Positions 26,243 through 34,407 of a stretch of 64,000 bases of DNA are shown piece by piece. Made by a program: the position numbers and the translations under genes. Under the pieces are notes generated by a model. That model was not told the origin of the DNA, searched no databases, and saw nothing but the letters and a program-made list of their open reading frames with translations. How positions within the stretch are numbered: the stretch's first letter is position 1; each line of letters opens with the position of its first letter. This DNA comes from Pseudomonas sp. ABC1. Lineage in GTDB: Bacteria > Pseudomonadota > Gammaproteobacteria > Pseudomonadales > Pseudomonadaceae. The stretch covers positions 3,595,501-3,659,500 of the forward strand of contig NZ_CP058349.1 in NCBI RefSeq assembly GCF_013395055.1. The letters are read 5' to 3'.

Positions 26243-26507
26243 GAAAGAGTTCGCTCGGGCTGCATGTCATGTTCAAAGTACGGAAGTACGGGGCGGTCGC
26301 GCTCGATTAGCAATCACGTACTGACTTGCCAATCCGGTTTGTAAGGTGCTGCCCGCAGGTAGCTCGCGATTGCCCTGGGTTGAAAGGGGAAGAGGTTTCC
26401 TTTCGGTTTTTTCCTTGCCTTCCTCGGGGGAGGCTTGGCGCGTAGCTTGGCGCAAGTCGCATCCTGTAGTATTCGGCCTCTTTTGGCTGGCTGATCTGGG
26501 TTGCATT
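26243..26507. other. suhB-trmJ intergenic region
   Basis: The region between the suhB promoter and trmJ holds no gene I can support. TAGTAT near 26467 is a possible -10 for trmJ. GCCTTCC and a partly complementary GGGAGGC form a small hairpin around 26420-26437. Confidence 0.4.
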
Positions 26508-27290
26508 GTGTCGTTGCGCAATATTCGTGTGGTTCTGGTCAATACCAGTCATCCGGGCAATATCGGTGGGGCGGCCCGCGCCATGAAGAACATGGGGCTT
26601 TCGCGCCTGGTGCTGGTCGATCCCCAGGATTTTCCAAGTCCTGAAGCCGATGCGCGTGCGTCGGGGGCGACCGATATTCTTGAAAATGCCCAGGTCGTCG
26701 GTTGTCTGGAGGATGCGCTGGTCGGATGCGGCCTGGTGTTCGGTACGAGTGCCAGGGAGCGCCGCATTCCCTGGCCGCTGGTCGACCCGCGCGAGTGCGC
26801 TTCGGCGGCGCTGGCGGAGGTGGCGGGCGGCGGGGATGTCGCGCTGGTGTTCGGGCGTGAATACGCAGGCTTGACCAACGAAGAATTGCAGCGCTGTCAG
26901 TTCCATGTGCACATTCCTTCGGACCCCGGGTTCAGCTCCCTGAACCTGGCGAGTGCGGTCCAGGTGCTGAGCTACGAGGCACGAATGGCCTGGTTGCATC
27001 ATGAGGAATCGAATGATGGGTCGCAGAAGCCTCTGGGGGATGTCGGGGGGGATGGCGATGCTGAGCGGGTGACATCCGATGAGTTGGAGCGCTATTTCGG
27101 GCATCTGGAGGAAACGCTGGTGGATATCGGTTTTCTCGATCCCCAGCGGCCGCGCCACCTCATGTCACGGCTGCGACGACTCTATGGGCGTTGCGGTATT
27201 GAACGATTGGAAATGAACATCCTGCGCGGCATCCTCACTGAAACCCAGAAGGTTGTGCGCGGCGAGCCCCACAAGCGGAGAAAAGACTGA
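26508..27290 (+). CDS. trmJ: tRNA (cytidine/uridine-2'-O-)-methyltransferase TrmJ
   Basis: A 260-aa SPOUT methyltransferase that modifies position 32 of several tRNAs. Motifs: VLVNTSHPGNIGGAARAMKN at the N-terminus, GREYAGLTNEELQRC near residue 122 and SLNLASAVQVLSYE near 142, forming the trefoil-knot AdoMet site. The frame is open 54 codons upstream, but the family starts with VSLRNIRVVLVNTSHPGN, so GTG 26508 is the start. Its TGA shares one base with the cysE ATG. Confidence 0.93.
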   Translation: MSLRNIRVVLVNTSHPGNIGGAARAMKNMGLSRLVLVDPQDFPSPEADARASGATDILENAQVVGCLEDALVGCGLVFGTSARERRIPWPLVDPRECASAALAEVAGGGDVALVFGREYAGLTNEELQRCQFHVHIPSDPGFSSLNLASAVQVLSYEARMAWLHHEESNDGSQKPLGDVGGDGDAERVTSDELERYFGHLEETLVDIGFLDPQRPRHLMSRLRRLYGRCGIERLEMNILRGILTETQKVVRGEPHKRRKD

Positions 27291-28072
27291 TGTTCGATCG
27301 CATGCGCGAAGATATCCAGGGCGTTTTTCATCGAGATCCGGCTGCCAGAAATGCATTCGAGGTGCTGACCTGCTACCCCGGGTTGCATGCAGTGTGGATT
27401 CATCGTTTCTCCCATTGGCTGTGGTGTCGGGGGCTGGAATGGCTGGCGCGCATGAGTTCGAATGTGGGGCGTTGGCTCACTGGGGTGGAGATCCATCCAG
27501 GGGCCAGGATCGGGCGACGTTTCTTCATCGACCATGGCATGGGGGTCGTGATCGGAGGGACGGCGGAGATAGGTGACGATGTCACGCTCTACCATGGCGT
27601 CACGCTGGGCGGCACCAGTTGGAATAAAGGCAAGCGCCATCCGACACTGGAAGATGGCGTTATCGTCGGTGCGGGCGCCAAGATTCTCGGGCCTTTCACC
27701 GTGGGGGCGGGGGCCAAGGTCGGTTCCAATGCGGTGGTCACTCGGGAGGTGCCGGCCGGGGCCACGGTGGTGGGTATTCCTGGGCGGGTGATCATCAAGG
27801 ATGGTGCGGAGCAGGAGGCGCGAAAGCGCGAGATCGCCGAGAAGATGGGCTTCGATGCTTACGGTGTGAGCGGCGATATGCCGGACCCTGTTTCGCGTGC
27901 CATCGGAAAGCTGCTCGATCATGTACAGGCGGTCGATGAGCGCCTGGAGCGAATGGATCGGGCGCTCGGCTCGCTCGACAAGGGCTACAGCTCCTCGGGG
28001 CTGCCGCCGCTGTCGGAAGGTGACTTTGGGGATGTTTGCCCGCCTGATGAAGGCGCGCGCACTGGGAAGTGA
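27290..28072 (+). CDS. cysE: Serine O-acetyltransferase CysE
   Basis: A 260-aa hexapeptide-repeat acetyltransferase that makes O-acetylserine, the first step of cysteine synthesis. The catalytic region IHPGARIGRRFFIDHGMGVV and LYHGVTLGGTSWNKGKRHPT contains the active His/Asp; the left-handed beta-helix follows (GAGAKILGPFTVGAGAKVGS). The C-terminal tail after about residue 200 is long and helical. It stands directly before the isc operon, which uses cysteine as sulfur donor. Translationally coupled to trmJ. Confidence 0.95.
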   Translation: MFDRMREDIQGVFHRDPAARNAFEVLTCYPGLHAVWIHRFSHWLWCRGLEWLARMSSNVGRWLTGVEIHPGARIGRRFFIDHGMGVVIGGTAEIGDDVTLYHGVTLGGTSWNKGKRHPTLEDGVIVGAGAKILGPFTVGAGAKVGSNAVVTREVPAGATVVGIPGRVIIKDGAEQEARKREIAEKMGFDAYGVSGDMPDPVSRAIGKLLDHVQAVDERLERMDRALGSLDKGYSSSGLPPLSEGDFGDVCPPDEGARTGK

Positions 28073-28301
28073 GGGCTTGCTGGCGTTCTTGGGGTGTCGG
28101 ATTTTCCTGTGGCATCCATACGAACGCCATTCCTGAAAATAGTGCTTTCGATCCTTTCCTGTGTGTCTTCCGAATGCCTTCGGGTTTTGAAGTGGATGGC
28201 ATTCTGCTGCTAGAATGCGCGCCCGTCCGGATCGTCTGATCACTCCTTGCTCGTCAAGACGGGCCGTTTCACGTGAATGCCTGAGTGAATTGATCGGTTT
28301 T
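28073..28301. other. cysE-iscR intergenic region
   Basis: No gene seen. TGGCGTTC (28081-28088) and GAACGCCA (28122-28129) are exact inverted repeats with a long loop, a possible cysE end signal. TTGAAG (28187-28192) and TAGAAT (28211-28216), 18 bp apart, look like a promoter pointing toward iscR; it could give a longer isc transcript or a small RNA. Confidence 0.35.
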
Positions 28302-28334
28302 ATAGTTGACCTAAATACTCGGGAATTGCATAAT
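28302..28334 (+). promoter_or_regulatory. isc operon promoter with IscR-binding site
   Basis: TTGACC (28306-28311) and CATAAT (28329-28334) with 17-bp spacing form a strong sigma70 promoter 32 bp before iscR. Overlapping it, 28302-28326 matches the E. coli type 1 IscR site at about 21 of 25 positions by eye (ATAGTTGAC, AT-rich centre, then CTCGGGAAT). IscR with its 2Fe-2S cluster would repress here, giving feedback control of Fe-S assembly. Confidence 0.8.
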
Positions 28335-28365
28335 TGCGGCAAAACGTGACACCGAGTGCAAGTCG

Positions 28366-28857
28366 ATGCGATTGACCACGAAAGGCCGCTATGCCGTAAC
28401 CGCCATGCTCGATCTCGCGCTGCATGCGCAGCATGGGCCGGTATCCCTCGCCGATATATCCGAGCGCCAGGGGATTTCGCTTTCCTATCTCGAGCAACTG
28501 TTCGCCAAGCTGCGTCGCAATATGCTGGTCAGCAGCGTGCGCGGTCCGGGTGGAGGCTATCGCCTCTCCCGTGAGATGGGCAGCATTCAAGTGGTTCAGG
28601 TTATCGACGCTGTCAATGAATCTGTCGACGCTACCCGCTGCCAGGGGCTTGGCGGATGCCACTCGGGAGATATCTGCCTGACTCACCACCTCTGGTGTGA
28701 TCTGAGCGACCGTATTCACGAATTTCTGAGTGGTATCAGCCTGGGCGATCTGGTGCTTCGCCAGGAGGTTCAGGATGTGGCACTGCGCCAGGACATGCGT
28801 CGGGCCGGTAGCAAGGAGCCGCACCAAGATAAGATCGAAGCGTCCGCCATCGACTGA
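28366..28857 (+). CDS. iscR: Fe-S cluster-responsive transcription factor IscR
   Basis: A 163-aa Rrf2-family regulator. The winged helix lies at residues about 1-60 (MRLTTKGRYAVTAMLDLALH). The 2Fe-2S ligands are Cys92, Cys98, Cys104 and His107 in the segment RCQGLGGCHSGDICLTHH, the same numbering as in E. coli. When loaded it represses the operon; without cluster it controls other targets. It is the first gene after the matching IscR site and is followed by iscS after 30 bp. Confidence 0.96.
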   Translation: MRLTTKGRYAVTAMLDLALHAQHGPVSLADISERQGISLSYLEQLFAKLRRNMLVSSVRGPGGGYRLSREMGSIQVVQVIDAVNESVDATRCQGLGGCHSGDICLTHHLWCDLSDRIHEFLSGISLGDLVLRQEVQDVALRQDMRRAGSKEPHQDKIEASAID

Positions 28858-28887
28858 GCCGGATGACCGCCTGATTAGGAGACACTG

Positions 28888-30102
28888 ATGAAACTGCCAA
28901 TCTACCTCGACTATTCCGCTACGACGCCTGTAGACCCTCGGGTTGCGGAAAAGATGATCGAATGCCTGACAGTCGAGGGCAATTTCGGTAACCCGGCTTC
29001 CCGTTCCCATGCATTTGGCTGGCGTGCGGAAGAGGCGGTGGAGAATGCGCGCCGCCAGGTCGCCGATCTGGTCAAGGCCGATCCGCGCGAAATCGTCTGG
29101 ACCTCCGGTGCGACCGAGTCCGACAACCTGGCGATCAAGGGTGTCGCGCACTTCTATTCGTCCAAGGGCAAGCACATCGTCACCACCAAGATCGAGCACA
29201 AGGCGGTGCTGGATACGGCTCGGCAGCTCGAACGCGAAGGCTTCGAAGTGACCTACATCGAGCCCGGCGAAGATGGCCTGATCACCGTGCCGATGGTCGA
29301 AGCAGCGCTGCGCGACGACACCATCCTGGTCTCGGTCATGCATGTGAACAACGAGATCGGGACCATCAATGACATCGCGGCGATCGGTGAGCTGACCCGT
29401 TCCCGCGGCATCCTGTTCCATGTCGACGCGGCCCAGTCCACCGGCAAGGTCGAGATCGATCTGGAGAAGATGAAGGTCGACCTGATGTCTTTCTCCGCGC
29501 ACAAGACCTACGGTCCCAAAGGTGTCGGAGCGCTTTACGTTCGCCGCAAGCCGCGCGTGCGCCTGGAAGCCCAGACTCACGGCGGTGGTCATGAGCGCGG
29601 TATGCGCTCGGGCACACTGGCGACGCACCAGATCGTCGGCATGGGCGAGGCTTTCCGCATCGCCAAGGAAGAAATGGCCGCCGAAAACGTTCGCATCCTG
29701 GCTTTGCGCGATCGCTTCTACAAGCACGTCGATGGCCTGGAGGAGCTGTATATCAATGGCAGCATGACGGCGCGCGTTCCGCACAACCTCAACCTCAGCT
29801 TCAATTATGTCGAGGGTGAGTCGCTGATCATGGCGCTCAAGGACCTGGCGGTGTCGTCCGGTTCTGCCTGTACATCGGCATCCCTGGAGCCTTCCTACGT
29901 ATTGCGTGCATTGGGGCGTAACGACGAGTTGGCGCACAGTTCCATTCGCTTCACCTTCGGACGTTTTACCACCGAGGAGGAAGTGGATTATGCGGCACAG
30001 AAGATTAGCGAGGCGGTGACCAAGCTGCGGGAACTGTCCCCCCTGTGGGACATGTTCAAAGACGGCGTCGATATTTCCAAGGTCGAGTGGCAGGCCCACT
30101 GA
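28888..30102 (+). CDS. iscS: Cysteine desulfurase IscS
   Basis: A 404-aa PLP enzyme that removes sulfur from cysteine and hands it to IscU and to tRNA thiolation enzymes such as MnmA (also in this window). The PLP lysine is in SFSAHKTYGPKG and the active Cys in SSGSACTSASLEPS. The ending KVEWQAH keeps the IscU-binding C-terminus. AGGAGA precedes ATG 28888. Confidence 0.98.
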   Translation: MKLPIYLDYSATTPVDPRVAEKMIECLTVEGNFGNPASRSHAFGWRAEEAVENARRQVADLVKADPREIVWTSGATESDNLAIKGVAHFYSSKGKHIVTTKIEHKAVLDTARQLEREGFEVTYIEPGEDGLITVPMVEAALRDDTILVSVMHVNNEIGTINDIAAIGELTRSRGILFHVDAAQSTGKVEIDLEKMKVDLMSFSAHKTYGPKGVGALYVRRKPRVRLEAQTHGGGHERGMRSGTLATHQIVGMGEAFRIAKEEMAAENVRILALRDRFYKHVDGLEELYINGSMTARVPHNLNLSFNYVEGESLIMALKDLAVSSGSACTSASLEPSYVLRALGRNDELAHSSIRFTFGRFTTEEEVDYAAQKISEAVTKLRELSPLWDMFKDGVDISKVEWQAH

Positions 30103-30147
30103 TCCATTTTCGAGCCCGCCCGGCCTGACTGAGATGAGGATTGCACC

Positions 30148-30534
30148 ATGGCTTACAGTGAAAAGGTCATAGACCACTACGAAAACCCGCGCAACGTCGG
30201 CAAGTTCGATGCGCAGGATTCCACCATTGGCACCGGCATGGTCGGCGCCCCGGCTTGCGGCGATGTCATGCGCCTGCAGATCAAGGTGAATGAGCAGGGC
30301 GTCATCGAAGATGCCAAGTTCAAGACCTATGGCTGTGGTTCCGCCATCGCTTCCAGCTCCCTCGCCACCGAGTGGATGAAGGGCAAGACGCTGGAAGAGG
30401 CCGAGACCATCAAGAACACCCAGCTGGCTGAAGAGCTGGCGTTGCCGCCGGTCAAGATCCACTGCTCGGTCTTGGCCGAAGATGCGATCAAGGCTGCCGT
30501 GCGCGATTACCGCGAGAAGAACGGGCTGCTCTGA
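30148..30534 (+). CDS. iscU: Fe-S cluster scaffold protein IscU
   Basis: A 128-aa scaffold with the three cluster-ligand Cys in GAPACGDVM, YGCGSAIASSS and KIHCSVLAEDA, plus the LPPVKIHC region that includes the HscA recognition motif. It receives sulfur from IscS and iron, assembles 2Fe-2S clusters and passes them on with HscA/HscB help. 45 bp after iscS. Confidence 0.98.
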   Translation: MAYSEKVIDHYENPRNVGKFDAQDSTIGTGMVGAPACGDVMRLQIKVNEQGVIEDAKFKTYGCGSAIASSSLATEWMKGKTLEEAETIKNTQLAEELALPPVKIHCSVLAEDAIKAAVRDYREKNGLL

Positions 30535-30544
30535 GGAGGTTGCA

Positions 30545-30868
30545 ATGGCCATCACCATGACGCCGGCTGCGGCCGATCATGTGCGGCGCTCCCTGGCGGG
30601 GCGCGGCAAAGGTGAGGGGGTTCGCCTGGGCGTGCGTACGACGGGTTGTTCCGGGCTGGCCTATGTGCTCGAGTTCGTCGATGAGGTCGCAGCGGAAGAC
30701 AAGGTCTTCGAGAATCACGGGGTCAAGGTGATCATCGATCCGAAGAGCCTGGTCTATCTCGATGGAACCGAACTCGACTTCACTCGCGAGGGGCTGAACG
30801 AAGGCTTCAAGTTCAATAACCCCAACGTGCGTGGCGAGTGTGGCTGCGGCGAAAGCTTCAATGTCTGA
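30545..30868 (+). CDS. iscA: A-type Fe-S carrier IscA
   Basis: A 107-aa A-type carrier with the Cys triad in TTGCSGLAY and the C-terminal GECGCGESFNV. It delivers clusters, mainly 4Fe-4S, to target enzymes. ATG 30545 has GAGGAGGT upstream; an upstream in-frame ATG lies inside iscU and gives no family sequence. Its end overlaps hscB by 8 bp. Confidence 0.97.
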   Translation: MAITMTPAAADHVRRSLAGRGKGEGVRLGVRTTGCSGLAYVLEFVDEVAAEDKVFENHGVKVIIDPKSLVYLDGTELDFTREGLNEGFKFNNPNVRGECGCGESFNV

Positions 30869-31397
30869 GGCCGCCGTGGGTATTCCTTGTCACTACGCAC
30901 TGTTTGGCCTGCAGCCTGAATTCGACATCGACCTGGATGGCCTGGCGGCGCGTTATCGCGAGTTGGCACGCCAGGTCCATCCAGACCGTTTCGCCGACTC
31001 GGGCGAGTCCGAGCAGCGCAAGGCGCTGGAGCAGGCGGCCAACCTCAATGAGGCCTATCAGGTCCTGCGCAGCCCCTCGGCTCGCGCTCGCTATCTGCTT
31101 GCCTTGAATGGTCCTGAGTTGCCGTTGGAGGTGACCGTACAGGACCCGGAGTTCCTGTTGCAGCAGATGCAATGGCGAGAGGAGCTTGAAGAGCTGCAAG
31201 ACGAAGCAGACCTCGAGGGCGTTGATGCCTTCAAGCGTCGCTTGCGCAAGGCCCAGCAGGATTTGCAGGGTCTTTTCTCCGACAGTTGGCGTGACGCCGC
31301 GCGGCGCAGTGATGCCGAGTTGTTGGTGCGGCGCATGCAGTTTCTCGACAAGCTGTCTCAGGAAGTGCGCCAGTTGGAAGAGCGCCTCGACGATTAA
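30861..31397 (+). CDS. hscB: J-domain co-chaperone HscB
   Basis: A 178-aa protein with an N-terminal J-domain (HPD at residues 40-42 in RQVHPDRFADS) and a C-terminal helical domain that binds IscU. It brings IscU to HscA and stimulates its ATPase. ATG 30861 lies inside the end of iscA (8-bp overlap), so the two are probably coupled. Confidence 0.96.
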   Translation: MSEAAVGIPCHYALFGLQPEFDIDLDGLAARYRELARQVHPDRFADSGESEQRKALEQAANLNEAYQVLRSPSARARYLLALNGPELPLEVTVQDPEFLLQQMQWREELEELQDEADLEGVDAFKRRLRKAQQDLQGLFSDSWRDAARRSDAELLVRRMQFLDKLSQEVRQLEERLDD

Positions 31398-31439
31398 CCT
31401 CCGTGCAGCGCGTGGCGCTGTGCCTGATGTCAGATAGAT

Positions 31440-33302
31440 ATGGCCTTACTTCAGATTGCAGAGCCAGGGCAGAGCCCTCAGCCTCACCAGCGGCGCTTGG
31501 CCGTCGGCATCGATCTTGGAACCACCAACTCCCTTGTGGCCGCCCTGCGCAGTGGTGTAACCGCGCCGTTGGTCGATGCCGAAGGACATGCCATTCTGCC
31601 GTCCGCCGTCCGCTATCTCGACGATCGAGTGGTGGTCGGGCGCGAAGCCTTGCAGGCCGCGGTGGTCGATCCCTTCAATACGGTTATTTCAGTCAAGCGT
31701 CTCATGGGGCGCGGGCTCGAAGACGTCAAATACCTCGGCGGGCAATTGCCTTACCGCTTCGTTGCCGGTGATTCGCAGATGCCTTTCATCGAGACCGTGC
31801 AGGGGCCGAGAAGCCCGGTGCAGATTTCCTCGGAAATCCTGCGCGCCTTGCGCGAGCGTGCCGAGGCGAGCCTGGGTGGCGAACTGGTCGGTGCGGTGAT
31901 CACCGTGCCGGCCTATTTCGACGATGCCCAGCGCCAGGCGACCAAGGATGCCGCGCGGTTGGCCGGGCTCAATGTGTTGCGCCTGCTCAACGAGCCTACG
32001 GCGGCGGCTGTCGCCTATGGCCTCGACCGTCAGGCTGAGGGTGTGATCGCGGTCTATGACCTGGGCGGCGGGACCTTCGATATTTCCATCCTGCGCTTGA
32101 GTCAGGGGGTGTTCGAGGTTCTGGCCACTGGGGGTGACACGGCGCTGGGGGGCGACGATTTCGATCTCGCCATTGCCAATTGGGTCCTGGAGCAGGCCGG
32201 CCAGTCCAGCGACCTGGCGCCTGGTGCGCAGCGCTCATTGCTGCAGTTGGCCTGTGCGGCCAAGGAACGCCTGACGCAGCAGGATACCGTCGAGCTGACG
32301 TATTCCGGTTGGACGGGACAACTGACGTGGGCGATCTTCCACGAGTTGGTCGATCCGCTGATCGCGCGCAGCCTGAAGACCTGCCGGCGTGCCGTGCGTG
32401 ATGCCGGCATCGAGCTGGAAGAAATATCCGCAGTGGTCATGGTCGGTGGGTCGACTCGGGTGCCTCGGGTACGCGAGCGGGTTGGCGAGCTGTTTCAGTG
32501 CGAACCGCTGACCGATATCGATCCGGACGAAGTGGTTGCCATCGGCGCTGCCATTCAGGCCGAAACCCTGGCGGGCAACAATCGTGGTGGCGACGAGTTG
32601 CTGCTGCTGGATGTGATCCCGCTGTCCCTCGGGCTGGAAACCATGGGTGGCCTGATGGAGAAGGTGATCGTGCGCAACACCACCATTCCGGTGGCTCGTG
32701 CACAGGAGTTCACCACCTATAAAGACGGCCAGACGGCCATGATGATCCATGTCCTGCAGGGTGAGCGCGAGTTGATCTCAGGCTGCCGGTCGCTGGCGCG
32801 TTTCGAGCTGCGTGGTATTCCGCCTATGGTTGCGGGTGCGGCCAAGGTGCGAGTGGCTTTCCAGGTGGATGCGGATGGGTTGCTCAGCGTTTCGGCGCAG
32901 GAACTGACCTCCGGTGTCGAGGCGAGCATCCAGGTCAAGCCGTCCTATGGGCTGAGCGATGGCGAAATCGCGCGCATGCTGGAGGAGTCGTTCAGCAAGG
33001 CTGGCGAAGACAAAGTGGCGCGCGCACTGCGCGAGCAGTTGGTCGAGGCGCAGCGTCTGCTGGAGGCAGTGGAGGCCGCATTGCTGGTCGATGGCGAGCG
33101 CCTGTTGCAGCCCGAGGAGCGGCTGGTAATCGACGCAGAAGTGAGCAGGATGCGCGAGTTGCTCGAAAGCACGGACGGCGTGGCTGTGGAGCGACAGATC
33201 AGAAAGCTTGGCCAGGTGACCGACGCCTTCGCTGCGCGACGTCTGGATTCAACCGTCAAGGCCGCGTTGGCTGGCCGACGCCTTAATGAAATCGAGGATT
33301 GA
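31440..33302 (+). CDS. hscA: Hsp70-type chaperone HscA
   Basis: A 620-aa DnaK-like chaperone specialised for Fe-S transfer. ATPase motifs: VGIDLGTTNSLVA near residue 22, YDLGGGTFDISIL near 205 and MVGGSTRVPRVRE near 340. The substrate domain binds the LPPVK motif of IscU. The length is close to other HscA proteins. The stop overlaps a TTG upstream of fdx, but fdx more likely starts at 33308. Confidence 0.97.
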   Translation: MALLQIAEPGQSPQPHQRRLAVGIDLGTTNSLVAALRSGVTAPLVDAEGHAILPSAVRYLDDRVVVGREALQAAVVDPFNTVISVKRLMGRGLEDVKYLGGQLPYRFVAGDSQMPFIETVQGPRSPVQISSEILRALRERAEASLGGELVGAVITVPAYFDDAQRQATKDAARLAGLNVLRLLNEPTAAAVAYGLDRQAEGVIAVYDLGGGTFDISILRLSQGVFEVLATGGDTALGGDDFDLAIANWVLEQAGQSSDLAPGAQRSLLQLACAAKERLTQQDTVELTYSGWTGQLTWAIFHELVDPLIARSLKTCRRAVRDAGIELEEISAVVMVGGSTRVPRVRERVGELFQCEPLTDIDPDEVVAIGAAIQAETLAGNNRGGDELLLLDVIPLSLGLETMGGLMEKVIVRNTTIPVARAQEFTTYKDGQTAMMIHVLQGERELISGCRSLARFELRGIPPMVAGAAKVRVAFQVDADGLLSVSAQELTSGVEASIQVKPSYGLSDGEIARMLEESFSKAGEDKVARALREQLVEAQRLLEAVEAALLVDGERLLQPEERLVIDAEVSRMRELLESTDGVAVERQIRKLGQVTDAFAARRLDSTVKAALAGRRLNEIED

Positions 33303-33307
33303 GCGAG

Positions 33308-33646
33308 ATGCCGCAAATTACTTTCCTGCCCAATGCCGATCATTGCCCCGAAGGCGCGGTGATCGAGGCGAAAGCCGGCGAAACCATACTGGACGCCGCA
33401 TTGCGCAATGGCATCGACATTGAGCATGCCTGTGAGAAATCCTGTGCCTGCACCACCTGCCATATCGTCGTGCGCGAGGGGCAGGCTTCGCTCGAGCCCT
33501 CCGACGAACTGGAAGACGACATGCTGGACAAGGCTTGGGGGCTGGAGCCTGATTCTCGGCTCTCCTGCCAGGCGGTGGTGGCTGACCGTGACCTGGTCGT
33601 GGAAATTCCGAAATACACGATCAACCAGGTTTCCGAAGGGCATTGA
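33308..33646 (+). CDS. fdx: Isc-type 2Fe-2S ferredoxin
   Basis: A 112-aa ferredoxin with ligands Cys42, Cys48, Cys51 and Cys87, the same positions as E. coli Fdx, in ACEKSCACTTCH and RLSCQAVV. It supplies electrons during cluster assembly. A TTG at 33299 is in frame and overlaps the hscA stop, but ATG 33308 gives the usual MPQITFLPN start. Confidence 0.96.
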   Translation: MPQITFLPNADHCPEGAVIEAKAGETILDAALRNGIDIEHACEKSCACTTCHIVVREGQASLEPSDELEDDMLDKAWGLEPDSRLSCQAVVADRDLVVEIPKYTINQVSEGH

Positions 33647-33658
33647 GGCGAGGCACAT

Positions 33659-33859
33659 ATGGAACTGAAATGGGCTGATGTGCTGGATATCGCCATCGAG
33701 CTGGCCGAACGCAAGCCGGACGTCGATCCGCGTTATCTGAATTTCGTCGAACTGCACCGCTGGGTGGTGGAGCTGCCGGGGTTTGCCGACGATCCGCAGC
33801 GTGGTGGTGAGAAAGTCCTGGAAGCCATTCAGGCAGCCTGGATCGAAGAAATGGAGTAG
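33659..33859 (+). CDS. iscX: IscX small acidic Fe-S assembly modulator
   Basis: A 66-aa acidic protein matching IscX: LKWADVLDIAIELAE, DVDPRYLNFVELHRWV, then PGFADDPQ. IscX binds IscS and iron and tunes the desulfurase rate. It is the last gene of the isc operon, 12 bp after fdx, with a good Shine-Dalgarno (GAGGCGAGG). Confidence 0.94.
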   Translation: MELKWADVLDIAIELAERKPDVDPRYLNFVELHRWVVELPGFADDPQRGGEKVLEAIQAAWIEEME

Positions 33860-33893
33860 GGGTGGCTCACGCCTGCCCCTTATGCTTTTACCC

Positions 33894-33918
33894 AAACCCG
33901 CGTATGATTCGCGGGTTT
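33894..33918 (+). terminator. isc operon terminator overlapping a putative ndk -10 element
   Basis: A 9-bp stem (AAACCCGCG with its complement) and a 7-nt loop lie 34 bp after iscX. TATGAT, a good -10 hexamer, occupies the loop (33903-33908) and is about 49 bp before ndk. There is no strong T-run, so readthrough is possible. Confidence 0.6.
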
Positions 33919-33956
33919 ACTCGTTTACTTTCAACCCTGAAATTCTGGAGTCTCAA

Positions 33957-34388
33957 ATGGCCCTGCAACGCACCTTCTCCATCATCAAGCCCGACGCCGT
34001 CGCCAAGAACGTCATCGGTGAAATCACCAGCCGTTTCGAGAAGGCCGGCCTGCGCATCGTCGCTTCCAAGCAACTGCAACTGTCCGAGCGCCAGGCTGCC
34101 GGTTTCTACGCCGAGCACAGCGAGCGCGGTTTCTTCAAGGATCTGGTTGCCTTCATGATCTCCGGTCCGGTCATTGTCCAGGTTCTGGAAGGCGAGAACG
34201 CCATCGCCAAGAACCGTGAGCTGATGGGCGCCACCAACCCGAAAGAAGCCGCTGCCGGCACCATCCGCGCTGACTTCGCTGTTTCCATCGACGAGAACGC
34301 CGTTCACGGTTCCGACTCCGAGGCTTCCGCCGCTCGCGAGATCGCCTACTTCTTCGCTGAAACCGAAATCAACGCTCGCATCCGCTAA
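33957..34388 (+). CDS. ndk: Nucleoside diphosphate kinase
   Basis: A 143-aa enzyme that balances nucleoside triphosphate pools. Active-site His117 is in ENAVHGSDSE; the start MALQRTFSIIKPDAVAKN and the middle stretch NRELMGATNPKEAAAGT are diagnostic. The frame is open upstream across the terminator but only ATG 33957 gives the family start. Codon choice is strongly biased to C/G-ending optimal codons, as expected for a highly expressed gene. 19 bp to rlmN. Confidence 0.97.
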   Translation: MALQRTFSIIKPDAVAKNVIGEITSRFEKAGLRIVASKQLQLSERQAAGFYAEHSERGFFKDLVAFMISGPVIVQVLEGENAIAKNRELMGATNPKEAAAGTIRADFAVSIDENAVHGSDSEASAAREIAYFFAETEINARIR

Positions 34389-34407
34389 GCGGACGCAGGT
34401 GGAGCCC

